Source: Ophioderma brevispina
Lineage: Eukaryota > Echinodermata > Ophiuroidea > Amphilepidida > Ophiodermatidae
Length of the DNA: 64,000 nucleotides
Assembly (NCBI GenBank): GCA_023653785.1
Contig: JAMKCH010014114.1
Span: 1-64,000, forward strand
Direction: 5' to 3'
Below are positions 12,267 to 23,084 of the stretch, piece after piece. How positions within the stretch are numbered: position 1 is the first letter of the stretch; every line of letters starts with the position of its first letter. The notes beneath the pieces were generated by a model. It was not told the origin of the DNA and did not search any database. It saw only the letters and a list, made by a program, of their open reading frames with translations. Made by a program: the position numbers and the translations under genes.

Positions 12267-13567
12267 TTCAGAATCAGCATCAAAAACTGGTCTAGAAACC
12301 GTTGAAAAACGTTATATATCTAATAAAACAAGGTTGATATATATATTAGTTATCAGTGAATCTGAAACCTGGACTAATAGGGATACATGTATGGTATAGA
12401 AATAGTATAACGATGACAATACTTATATAGAACAGGTCATTAAATTTCACTAAATTTCTCTATTGTGAAGAAAATTCAAATGATCGAATGGTGAATTGAA
12501 TCCTTATTAGCGTACTTGGGAACAGAAACTGCAAGTAAAATACCTTGTGAGGATGATTATTCGTTATGGGAACCTTTAAAAGTTAAAGGGCCCAAAAGAA
12601 AATAATAAATTAACAAGTTACACAAGACACCCAAATCTTTAATGTTCGCTTCTCAGGTTCTACCTGTATCATAACGGCATTGATTGATTATAAACCCAAA
12701 CTGATATAAACACTTCATGAGAATTATGTTTTGCTTGTCTGTTTATTCGTGAAGAAATGTGTTACTTACCTCCAAAATAAACTGAAACGACGCCTCCTAT
12801 CGCCCACAATGTATTTCCCCAAGCAAAACTGACAGCTGCGCCATCATTTCCAGCATCTCCACTTAAGTCAATGAGAACCAGTAAATATAGTGCTTCCACA
12901 CCACCATCACTTGCACCACATATTGCCGATAATACCGCCATTTTTTTTTTTTTTTTTTTTGATTCAGAATCAGCATCAAAAACTGGTCTAGAAACCGTTG
13001 AAAAACGTTATGTATCTAATAAAACAAGGTTGATATATATATTAGTTATCAGTGAATCTGAAATCTGGACTAATAGGGATACATGTATGGTATAGAAATA
13101 GTATAACGATGACAATACTTATATAGAACAGGTCATTAAATTTCACCAAATTTCTCTATTGTGAAGAAAATTCAAATGATCGAATGGTGAATTGAATCCT
13201 TATTAGCGTACTTGGTAACAGAAACTGCGAGTAAAATGCCTTGTGAGGATGATTATTCGTTATGGGAACCTTTAAAAGTTAAAGGGCCCAAAAGAAAATA
13301 ATAAATTAACAAGTTACACAAGACACCCAAATCTTTAATGTTCGCTTCTCAGGTTCTACCTGTATCATAACGGCATTGAAGAAATGTGTTACTTACCTCC
13401 AAAATAAACTGAAACGACGCCTCCTATCGCCCACAATGTATTTCCCCAAGCAAAACTGACAGCTGCGCCATCATTTCCAGCATCTCCGCTTAAGTCAATG
13501 AGAACCAGTAAATATAGTGCTTCCACACCACCATCACTTGCACCACATATTGCCGATAATACCGCCA
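12267..13567 (-). repeat. Tandem duplication of transporter intron plus exon end
   Basis: Copy 1 (12267-12941) and copy 2 (12960-13567) are nearly identical, starting at 'gattcagaatcagcatc' and ending in the transporter exon at 'gccgataataccgcca'. A run of about 20 T separates them. Copy 1 has about 67 extra bases (around 12684-12751) that copy 2 lacks. The few substitutions imply a recent event or two haplotypes joined in the assembly. On the minus strand the duplicated piece lies downstream of the intact exon, so splicing from the intact exon would have to skip the copy. Confidence 0.9.
12770..12941 (-). pseudogene. Duplicated 3' part of SLC16-like exon
   Basis: Repeats the last 57 codons or so of the exon at 13397-14218, including the intact splice donor (GTAAGT, complement at 12764-12769). 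It lacks any acceptor or upstream coding, because the copy breaks off at a poly-T run. It differs from the parent by single substitutions, such as at about 12862. As it stands it cannot be a functional exon unless a cryptic acceptor is used. It could also be an assembly artefact from allelic sequence. Confidence 0.75.
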
Positions 13568-14218
13568 GATATGCAAAAGAACCGTAGATCGGAAGCGTGA
13601 AGCACGTTATAGCACAGATTACGAGGAAGATAGCATACAATTTCCAGCAAGAAATTAATTTTTTGTCGACGATTATGCCTACAGAAAACCTTAAAACTAA
13701 GCTGCATATCCCCATTATTGACAACAAAAACGCGGATTTGAGTTCATTAATTCCTAACCTTTTCGCATGGGGTGCAATATATACGAATAGGGGTGTGAAC
13801 GCCAGTCCATTTCCCAAGCCCAATAAACAAGTGCTCCAAAATTGAATGTTTTTGCAAAACAGGTTCAAGTTAAGGTTTGAGGCACACTTGCACAAGTAAA
13901 ATTTTAATTTTGTGTAAATGTTGCAATTTGTTAACACAGGCGTAGTTTGCGCCGATGTTTCTGCGAACTTGTCCTCTCCAGACATTGCGGGACGAAGAAA
14001 CATCGCGAAGCTACAAATATTGCACATAATTCCTGCCGTCACTAAAAATGTTCCTCTCCATCCATATTCCTTGAGGGATTTTTGAAAGAAGATTGGTAAC
14101 ACTAAAGTTCCTGCAGCAGCAAAACCTGTGAGGAGGCTGTTGGCAAGCCCAATTTTCGTCTTGAAATAGTATGTACAATATATTCCTGAGATGTACCACG
14201 GAAAGCCAAGGCCAATTG
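13397..14218 (-). CDS. Monocarboxylate transporter-like (SLC16, MFS) internal exon
   Basis: An 822-nt exon (274 codons) flanked by a good acceptor (tttacag, complement at 14219 onward) and donor (GTAAGT at 13391-13396). It starts with 2 nt finishing a split codon and ends in phase with a 1-nt remainder, so an apparent Met at 14226-14228 is intronic and not the start. The protein is typical of the MFS/MCT family. It runs from the end of TM3, 'GLGFPWYISGIYCTYYF', through 'GLANSLLTGFAAAGT' (TM4) and 'YGWRGTFLVTAGIMCN' to 'FLRP'. A short hydrophilic central loop follows, rich in Cys and Asn (about residues 85-120). The second half then has about five membrane segments, among them 'LRFSVGIIVDK', which fits the conserved R..G...D of the family's C-terminal half. 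Proteins of this family move monocarboxylates or related solutes, usually with protons, across the plasma membrane; the substrate here cannot be told. The first exon (the DGGWGW region) and the last exon were not found in the window. Confidence 0.85.
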
Positions 14219-14868
14219 CTGTAAACATATCAAATGAAAAGTTTATTAGTGGAATTAAGGTTACGTGTTATTGCTAAATTAAGTAATCGATAAATAATTA
14301 AAAACACAATGACATACAAGACTACTGAGTCTTTTATTTGGGTATTAAAGACTATAGACCTTATTACTGGATAATATCTAGAGTATCTCACACCCTACAC
14401 GGTGACGTATGTTTTAACTAATTAGTTGTTATCAAGATGAGGTTCATATCCAGTAAGTTCGATTTTAATGAAGGCTAGTTCCAAAACCAGAATATTTTTG
14501 AAAGTAGTGTAAAAACAAAACATGTTTTATGGCGAATTTTAAAGTAATAATTTGTATATTTTCTACAGAATAATAGTTTCTGCAAAAATATTGCAGAAGG
14601 ATTGGAGGCAACATATTTAATCAATGGTTATGTTATGTTGACAATATGCTTAAATCAACAATAACACATTTTTTGAAGAGCGCCACAAAATTTTAAAATA
14701 CAGCAAGTAAATCAGCGTCATCCCCTGGCAAGATGGCAGTCTGGAACATGACATCATATGACCTTTGACCTTGGTCCATGACCTTTGACATCATCCACAT
14801 ATGAATGAACCTTAATGCACCTTAACCCCAAGTCTTGTATAAAGTTGGATCGATTGAGCCCATATTTA
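14219..14868 (-). other. Intron/upstream sequence of the transporter gene
   Basis: Begins with the acceptor preceding the SLC16-like exon. No upstream coding exon was recognised. AT-rich, with no clear repeat structure. Confidence 0.45.
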
Positions 14869-15130
14869 TTGGTCAAGTTATGAGTTGCAAAAATATTGGG
14901 AGAGACGTAGTCGAGCCCAATATTTTAAAACTCATAACGAGACCAATTAATATTGAACGAAAATCATCCAATTTTATCGTTATTATGTTTTGGATCCAAT
15001 AGTTTCCCACACTTGGATCCATGCAAACATAATGGTTTAAAACGGGCCTAAACTTTTCGGACAAGACGTGAAAAAACGAAAACCTAACCAAACTGGAACA
15101 CACACGGACATGCGCCCTATCGCTTTTCAT
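14869..15130. repeat. Hairpin-headed dispersed repeat
   Basis: 'ttggtcaagttatgagttg' at 14870-14888 pairs with 'aactcataacgagaccaa' at 14930-14947, and 'aaaatattggg' pairs with 'cccaatatttt', around a short loop near 14912. The sequence that follows, up to 'cgcttttcatgcc' at 15130, is a single block that looks like a small repeat. The minus-strand open frame across it (14873-15130) is incidental. Confidence 0.5.
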
Positions 15131-15132
15131 GC

Positions 15133-15196
15133 CGGGGGGGGGGGGATAAAAATTTTTTTTTTTTTTTTTTTTTTTGGGGGGGGGGGGGGGGGGGAA
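15133..15196. repeat. G/T homopolymer block
   Basis: A run of about 12 G is followed by 'ataaaaa', a run of about 22 T, then a run of about 18 G. Such a block may form G-quadruplex structure and is also a typical place for assembly or sequencing error. Confidence 0.8.
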
Positions 15197-15600
15197 TAAA
15201 AATAAAATAAACGAATTTTAAGTTAATAATTGACAAGTATCTGTAAATGGTCAAGGAATTTTATTTAAAAATTAGGATCGGGGATCCCAGATTATAATTC
15301 AGTACCCAGTGGAAACGTCCCTCCAATTTGAAAAAAGCGCAATGTACATGTTTCCCCTCATCCTTCAGTTGTTCCGTCGGTTCATGCAACTCATATTAGG
15401 ATCATATGAATCAGATGGTGCTTTTCAAAATAAACGGACAGACATTTCTCGCATGGCAGTGTCGCCGGTTGAATTAGAATCGGGGATTCATGATTCCAAT
15501 TACAAATCATGTTAATTATCAAAACCTAAAACGAGTTGCAGTGTTAACAATCGATCACTATAGCAATACGACTATCTCAAACCCCTTAGAGACTTATTCA
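15197..15600. other. Unannotated stretch
   Basis: AT-rich. The plus-strand frame 15309-15515 has no recognised domain. The end merges into the LINE fragment that follows. Confidence 0.3.
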
Positions 15601-15935
15601 AAAGAGTTGGACTTTGCTTAAGAAACTCTCTCTGGATTTAAGGCTGTTGGCAGCTTATCTCTGTCCGGACATAGGGTGCTTCACATTAGATACTTGGTAG
15701 CTACGCTCTTGCATGCTCGCTATGCCTGACGGATGCCTGATGGAGCAATTCCTGCTAGGATGTATAAGTTTTCCGTTAGAGTTGGTCGAAGACATCCTGT
15801 GATAAGCCAGCAGTAGGTATTTTAACGCTGGATCAAGCTTCTTGGCATGAGTTGATCTTTCCCATACAGGGCAGGAATACTCTGCACATGAGTAGCACAG
15901 GGCAAGTACCGTCGATCTTTGGTTATGTTGCATAT
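15601..15935 (-). mobile_element. LINE reverse transcriptase C-terminal fragment
   Basis: The minus strand encodes the typical post-RT tail of an invertebrate LINE. 'TVLALCYSCAEYSCPVWERS' is followed by 'HAKKLDPAL', a damaged 'RI.TG.LKPT' region, 'GIASMQERSYQVSN' and, after a stop, 'SLKSRESFL'. The 5' end stops abruptly at about 15935, where an unrelated repeat (also seen at 19900 and 22700) takes over. It lacks the catalytic domain, so it is a truncated copy. The family (CR1/jockey-like) is inferred from the tail motif. Confidence 0.7.
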
Positions 15936-16050
15936 CCTGAACAAGTTAGTTTACCACGGCCAATGGATATCCAGGTGTTAGGTGAGATACCTGCTGACCC
16001 AGGCAATTGGTCCACCCTCCAATAGAGGCTTAAGAGTCATTTCAGATTTT
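15936..16050 (-). repeat. Dispersed repeat shared with the 19.9- and 22.7-kb regions
   Basis: On the complement, 'ggtggaccaattgcctggg', 'tcagcaggtatctcacctaa' and 'ccattggccgtggt' match the plus strand at about 19900-19970 and 22700-22765. In those places it forms part of the leader of the duplicated LINE unit, so this is probably a fragment of the same element in the opposite orientation. Confidence 0.7.
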
Positions 16051-16189
16051 CTCGGTCAGGAGAGTATATGGCTGATTGACTTAAAAATAGACAATAAAAT
16101 CCTGCACAACTACTTAAGTTACTAGAATTAAGTATTTAAACAGTTATGATGCATGATGTTTGAAAATACCCAAGAACTATAACCCCCCC

Positions 16190-16720
16190 CAAATCTATTT
16201 GTGGCATTCTTGAGATTGTTATGAGGTCTCGTGGACGTCAAAGGTCAGAAATACCCTTTAAACACAAACAAATGAGCCTTGAGCACAAGTGATCTAAATT
16301 TTATATAATAACACAGATTTAATGATTTTAATCAGATTGGTTCAGAATTTGGTATGTCCAAAACATAATCACATGTACAATTCAATGTTAAACTCAACAG
16401 TTATAGTTTACACAAAAGTTCTTCCAGAAGTGACAGATTTTTTCCATAGTTAAAAGATGCGTTGCAGTTCAACGATGATATGTCCTCACAGCGAAGACTC
16501 CAAAATGACAACATGTAGTCTTATAAAATCCTCGGTATAATAATCCAACGGGATCTTCTCTGTCTTGGAGATAATTTTGTCCAGCAGTTCAAGACGACGG
16601 GGCTTTCCCTCGACGACACTAATATTCTGTAATACAATCCAGGTATTCTAAAACCAGTCTGCCGCTAATGTCCTCATATATGACCACAAACTGGAATCCC
16701 TTTTTGATTCCAAAAATACA
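16190..16720 (-). mobile_element. LTR-like block related to the Gypsy LTR at 33.5-33.9 kb
   Basis: Two separate stretches match the region upstream of the Gypsy primer-binding site at 33453-33900. One is the LTR end ('gttatgaggtctc', 'accctttaaacacaa', 'tgagccttgagcacaa'). The other is 'ttttgtccagcagttcaaga' followed by 'cgacgggg'. The orientation is the same (minus). A 'tttggggggg' tail on the complement near 16190 resembles a decayed primer-binding site. No gag follows, so this is a solo LTR or remnant. The minus strand also reads as a protein-like stretch, 'YEDISGRLVLEYLDCI', then after a frameshift 'GKPRRLELLDKIISKTEK' (about 16720-16540). The counterpart at 33.8 kb reads 'GPRRLEMLDKV'. 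Confidence 0.55.
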
Positions 16721-16920
16721 TCGCGGTCTCCGGACCGGAGTGTCGTCTGCCGGAGTGTCGTCTGCCGTCGTGGTTTGTGAATGGGGCCAAAGGTCACATG
16801 AGGTCACCAAGGTCACACGAGGTCACCAACATGTCAACCCCCACCCCCCCTTCCACCAAGTTACATCATCGTAACCCTTACGGAACTCATATGGCATGCA
16901 ATATATTATATTAAGGGTTA

Positions 16921-17030
16921 ACATTTTGACCACAGACAGACAGACATACACACACACAAAAACACGCACAGACACGCACAGGCACGCACACACACACACA
17001 CACACATTCGGAAACACACACAGACATACG
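16921..17030 (+). repeat. (CA)n-rich microsatellite
   Basis: Imperfect CA repeats mixed with CAGA and CGCACA units, longest pure run at about 16986-17006. The flanking 'gtgccgtctgcaattctgcagacgac' contains a short inverted repeat. The open frames on both strands here are repeat translations. Confidence 0.9.
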
Positions 17031-17755
17031 ACCAGAGTAATCCCTACGTGCCGTCTGCAATTCTGCAGACGACACAAAAACTGAAGCTCTTTTGGCTTAC
17101 AAAACTAGCTAGCTATAACTATATATACTAGCTCCTGACTACTGGCCCTGAGTCTTTCCAGTGAGCAGTATTTAACTTCTCTCAGCTAGATTCCCCTCTC
17201 TAACAATAATCGTTACAGTATCATCATGCATGAACATAATCTTGCACTGACCAAATGGATTTCACATAAATTACATCATCTGCATTGCATCACCTCACAA
17301 TTATAACTTCATGGGGAACCCCCAAATTATGCAATCTGTTTTGATCTCAATGCATAAACAAGTTGACTCAGTTTCTAAATTTACATCGTGGGGAATTCCC
17401 ATTCACCTCTCCAGTTGTAAACAACTGGTGCATTTCAACATAGCACTAAGGGAATTCCACCTTCTTTTCTTGCACTATCTATCTAGTAAATAACACCTGG
17501 TCTGATCTCAATATAGAACAAGGGGATTTCCATAATAAACAAAGTGCTTCTTCCATGAGAAACCTTTTCTAAAATACAATTGAGAATCAAATTAATATTT
17601 TTTATCACAAAATGGAGGCTAATATAACATTGTGAACGTAGGTGACATTTGAGAAGTTCCGAATGAGCAAATCGACAGGAAAAGACCAACCGAACCGCTG
17701 TGAGAAATTGTGTACCCATACCTATGGCCGAAAGTATTTGGCACAATGAAAGAGA
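17031..17755. other. Unannotated stretch
   Basis: No gene or RNA recognised. The frames at 17311-17493 and 17483-17746 show no domain. Confidence 0.3.
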
Positions 17756-18345
17756 AAAATCAAGTTTAGTTTTTTGTCAAAACCCTGCTTAACGAATTTG
17801 ATAAGCCATTTTTTATTTGAAAAAAAAAACCAGGTTGATCGAATCGAAAAGCTAGGGTTTGATAAACCTGCTTTATTGGTCGTGAAACTTGGTTGTTCAA
17901 TCGAAAAACCAGGTTTTTCTAAAACCTGTCTGATCGAATTTGATAACCTAGTTTTCCGATTTGAAAAACCAGGTTTATTGATTCGAAAAGCTAGATTTTA
18001 ATAAAGCTAGTTTATCGGTTGAAAAACCTGGATTTTCAAAACCTTGCATATAGAATTTGATAAAGATTTTTTTTTTATTTGAAAAAAACCAGGTTTATTG
18101 ATTTGAAAAGCTAGGTTTGATCAATCTTGTTTATCGGTCGAAAATATCGGAATATCAGGTTTTTTAAAACCTTGCTTACCGTATTTGATAAACCAAGTTT
18201 TTGGATTTGAAAAAGAAACAGTTTTATGAAATCGAAAAGCTAGGTTTTGATTAACTTAATTTATCGATCGCAAAACCCTATTTTATCTTTTGAAAAACCA
18301 GGTTTTTCTCTTTGTGCATTAAAAAATCCTGTTTTTGTTTTAACT
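17756..18345. repeat. Minisatellite with an AAAAACCAGGTTT core
   Basis: About 20 degenerate units built on 'gaaaaaccaggttt', 'cgaaaagctaggttt', 'aaaacctgcttat' and 'gaatttgataaacc'. They form a higher-order period of roughly 120 bp, with 'aaaccaggtttattgatt' recurring. The plus-strand reading keeps giving a (F/I)EKPGF motif, but this follows from the repeat and is not evidence of a gene. Confidence 0.8.
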
Positions 18346-18660
18346 GCAGATGCGGTAAACAATAGATGCTCACTCATAATAAGACACCGCTCCGAGCTCC
18401 CACGAACAAACTTCTTCGTAACAATTACAAATGCAGAGCTCCGCTCATTAAACTCATTGCTAAATGGTGACGTCATATTTGTGATACAGCGAGATTTCGG
18501 AAATTCTGCAATGTGTGTTCATGACGTTCGAGACTTCTTAGACCTCAGGTGGTCAAAATTATAAGCGCAATGATAATGGGAAAATCCGAGATGGTCTCGG
18601 CTATTGGAAGCTGAAAACAATTCAAATCAGACTTTCCGTTGGTGAATTTTGGTGTTGTTT
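18346..18660. other. Unannotated stretch
   Basis: Continues an open plus-strand frame (18247-18564) out of the minisatellite into less repetitive sequence. No recognised domain. Confidence 0.3.
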
Positions 18661-20299
18661 TTGTGTTAGTAAAGTTGCGCCATGAGTCAATATCCCAGAA
18701 ATTGGGGTTGAAAAAGTACTCCCTAAATAATCGTATATTGTGCGCGATATAACGTGACTAGTGAGATGTACTATTTGTGTTGGTGTCACTTGGTCAATTC
18801 TGAACACACTGTATCATCTATGCAGGGTTACATGAACGTTTACTATGCTGACATTACACAAGCATGGCTATTTTCCGGCAGTGGAACCAAGTTTGAATTG
18901 GAAATGCAATGGGAGTATTGATTGTTGTCATAATTATATGCGCGGAACCGTGTTTTTGACTAAGAACCGTCAGTTGCGGCGCGGTCAAGCATGGTTTGCA
19001 TGACACGTACAATGTACACACAGATTGCCTGCATTCGGTTGCGTGTATACTGCAACGCGGTTCGTTTAAACTTAGGTCAGTCAGCCGTGGCTTGATCGAG
19101 CGCTCGCTATAGATAGCCGAGCGTCTTATGGTTATTTGCATATATAGGAAGGTACTACACATGCGCGAATTGCCGTCGGTGACTAGCGTCGGTGACTAGA
19201 ATCTTTTATACAGGCTTCAATAGAGTAGGTTTGTTTGTGGCTCAAAAAGAGGTCTTGACAGCGCTCTCCAAGAGAGGTCGAGGGCAACTATTTTTTTTTG
19301 GTTATACTTCGTCCGGACAGATGCAAGGGGTGATGTCATCACTTTCGCGCAACTATTTGGCATGCGTATCGTGCACGCCACTTTGTACGCTCGCGATTAC
19401 AGCTGCGACTTACCGCGATGCGATGTTTTACACAGCGTGAAAGATATGACATCACTCTTCTGGCCGGACGAACTATGAATGCCAATGAACTAACTCGGTT
19501 TGCGACTATATTGTTTCACCTCGTGGCAATGGAAAACCGCGGAATTAAGACTTACCGCAGCAATCACGCGTGCGTTTTGCGTTGCCGTCTGTTTTCGTGG
19601 TTGTAATTACGCTCGCACTTAGGAGCGGTGACAGCTCTGATGCGTAATTATATACTGGAACGACGAGGTGATGTGAAACAGAACTATAGATGTACGTACC
19701 TTTACCAGACCATCACTATCACGTACGTACCATTTACCAGGGTTAGTTTGTTGTGCTAGGGTACTTTCCATCATCATTGCTGATTTTTAGTGTTAGTAAT
19801 TTGATAAAGTTGTGAAGATTTAATGGTCTATTTTTAAAACTCAATCAGCCATACCCTCTGGTACGAGATTATCTGAACTGACCCACAAACCTTCATTGCA
19901 GGGTGGACCCAATTGCCGCGGGTCAGCAGATATCTCACCTACCCCTGGATAACCATGGCCGTGGTGAAAACTAAATTGTGCACAATTTGACTTTTAAATT
20001 TCATTTAGTAATTTGTGTGCGCTGATCACGAACTGCCAGCACACTGCACCTCTGTTGTGCATCCATAGTATATATCCTAATTGCTTGTGTGAATGAAATT
20101 CTGGTAGTATTTTATCTTGGTGTATAACATCAATTTGCTACAATGGGTGGCTTTTCATTTCGTGGAAGCCGTGGTGGCAGGCACAAAAAACGTTGAAGGA
20201 TTGCTACGAGGACTTGCATCAGAAAATCAACAGTGTCTAATCAGTAACACAATAATAAAATTACCTTGATTAAGGTACAAATAGTTAACAATCTTAACC

Positions 20300-21450
20300 A
20301 AAATGATGTACGCTTTTGCTAACTGGAATGCCAGGTCTATCAGGCAAAAAACAAATCCACTGCAGTGTGTGGACTTTTTCGTCATCAGCAATCATTTGGA
20401 ATATCTTTGCCCATCCACCTGCAATCTTTGGCTGACGGGAGATAGCAGAGATGATGTAACCATTTGCTGATAGCCAGAATACTTTACCTACTTATAAGCT
20501 TCATCATTCTCAACCCGCGCATCATAGAAGAGGAGGTACAGCTATTCTCGGTAGGGATGGTCTCCATGTAAGGATAACGAGACCTTCGAGTTTAATTTCA
20601 TGGAAAATATAAATGTCACAATATCATCACCTTCCCCCCCTACCTCCTTCGAGAGGGAAAGACAACTTATTCTAATTTTTACAAACTCAGTCTGACAAGA
20701 AAATAAATTCACACCTCATCAATGTGTTCTCTAGATATTCTCTCTCTTTTTGCTACTTTGACAGTTGGTATTGGCCCATCTGCTCCTAACTGAGACTTAA
20801 ATGTAACATTTTGACGTTGCTGATGACCGTATAAGGCTCTATCCTTCCTCAATATTCTGATCTGCCATGACTTGAAACAACTATTTGTTGGCCCACCTCA
20901 CATCGGGAACCACACTCCAGATCTACTAATACTTTGAAGCAAGACAATTTTTTGAGCCATTTTCAACTCAAGTCACGTGTGCCGTCTGACAACTACGCTG
21001 TCAAGTGCTTCATCAAATTCACCGACCTGGACCGTGCATTAAAACCATGCAGACCTCGCGGAAAATTCGCAACATCAAAAGACTCTTTCTCTCTGATATA
21101 ACTATCTGCATTTGTTTGTTTGCCTTCAGACGCTGAGTGTGATTCTCTAGTTAATGAATATAATAACATCTTATCTAAGACACTTGATGAACATGCTCCA
21201 CTCGTAAATCGATCTGTAGTTCTGCGTCGATCCTCATGCACCTTGGTACACAGATGTTCTTCGTGCTGAGAAGAAGGAACGGCGTCTGCTGGAGCGCAGA
21301 GTTTCACAGACTGGGCTCACAGTATGCAAAGAGGCTTACAAAGATCAGTGCTCTAAATACGACTCTCTTCTTTCTAAAGCCAAGACTGATTATCATAACA
21401 ACCAGATTACTACATGTGATCAACGGGACCTTTTCCGTGTAGTCAGTAAG
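20300..21450 (+). mobile_element. CR1-like LINE, endonuclease and linker, unit A
   Basis: In shifting plus-strand frames the apurinic-endonuclease start is readable ('NARSIRQKT', then 'WLTGDSRDD', 'LPTYKLHHS', 'RRGGTAIL'). The linker typical of CR1/L2-like LINEs follows: 'NHTPDLLI', 'AVSDNYAVKC', 'DAECDSLVNEYNNILSKTLD', 'EHAPLVNRSVV', 'AEKKERRLLERR' and 'CKEAYKDQCSKYDSLLSKAK'. Several frameshifts and a lost 'SDH' consensus (SDNY) make it inactive. The unit has no RT of its own; unit B begins directly after it. Confidence 0.7.
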
Positions 21451-23084
21451 TTAACTTGCGCCATGAGTCAATTATCCCAAAAGTGGGGTTTGAAAAAGTT
21501 ATCCTCTAAAAATGATATCTGTGCGCGATATATTGTGACTAGTGAGATGTACTATTTGTGTTGTGTCACTGGTCAATTCTGAACACACTGTATCATCTAT
21601 TGCGGGTTACATTGAACGTTTTTTTCATATGTGACATTACACAAGCAGGCTATTTTCCGGCAGTGGAACCAAGTTTGAATGGAAATGCAATGGGAGTATT
21701 GATGTTGTCCTTAATTATATGAGAGGACAGGGTTTTGACTAAGCACCGTCAGTGCCGGCAGAGGTCAAAGCATGGTTTGCATTGACAAGTACATGTACAA
21801 ACAGTTGCATAATTCGGTTGCGTGTGATACGCAACGCGGTTCGTTTATTTAAACTAGGTCAGTCAGCGGGCTTGATCGAGCGCGCTATAGATAGCGAGGC
21901 TTATGGTATCTGCCATATATAGGAAGGTACTACACATGCGCGAATTGCCGTCAGTGGTGATAGCGTCGGTGACTAGAAATCTTTATAAGGCTTTCAATCG
22001 AGTAGGTTTTTTGTGGTCCAAAAAGGAGGTCTTGACAGCGCTCTCCAAGAGAGGTCGAGGGCAACTATTTTTTTTTGGTTTAACTTCGTTCCGGACAGAT
22101 GACAAGGGGTGATGTCATCATTTCGCGCAACTATTGGCATGCGTTATCGTGCACGCAAACTTGTACGCTCGCGATACAGCTGCGATTACCGCGACTGCGA
22201 GTTTTACACAGCCGGGAAAGATATGACATCACTCCTTCTGGCGGACGCGCAACTATGGATGCCAATGAAACTAAAAATAACTCGGTTTTGCGATATTACT
22301 GTTTCACCTCGTGGGCCAATGAAGGCAATGGCCCAAACCGAGGAAGTAAGACTTACCGCAGGCAATCACGCGTGCGTTTGCGTTGCCGACTGTTTTCGTG
22401 GTTTGTAAGTACGCTCGCCACTTAGGAGCGGGTTGCCACCAGCTCTTGGATGTAGTACTTATATACTGCCAGACGAGGTGAACAGACTATAGCATGTACG
22501 TACCTTTTACCAAGACCATTCACTATCCACCGTAGTACCATTTACCAGGGTTAGTGTGGTGCTTGGGTACTTCAATTTCATCATTGCTGATGGTTGATTT
22601 AGTAATTTGTAAGTGTGTAAGATTTAATTGTATCTTTTTAAACTCAATCAGCATATACCCTCTGGTCCGAGAATATATGAACTGACCACAAACTTCTTGC
22701 AGGTGGACCAATTGCCTGGGGCAGCAGATATCTCACCTACCCTGGATAAACATTGGCCGTGGTGTGAACTAAATGTGCACAATTATTTTAAATTTCCAAT
22801 TTATAAGTTGTGTGAGCCGCTGTCACGAACGGCAGCACACTGCCACATCTGTTGGCATCCATAGATAAATCCACTAAATGCTTGTTGAATTCGTGTAATA
22901 TTTCTTCTTTGTTGTTAACATCAATTGCTACCATGGGTGCTTGTCATTTCCGTGGAAGCCGTGGTGGCCAAGCACAAAAAACGTAAGATTGCTACGAGGA
23001 CTTGATCAGGAAACTCACAGTGTCTAATCAGGGAACCACAATAATAAAGTAATTGATTAGGTAACAAATAGTTTAACAATCTTA

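Noticed and set aside
14226..14228. ATG as start of the transporter protein
   Set aside because: It lies within the intron just before the acceptor; the exon begins at 14218 with a split codon and the N-terminal membrane segments are missing.
16823..17077. Cys/Val-rich frame
   Set aside because: Translation of the (CA)n repeat on the minus strand.
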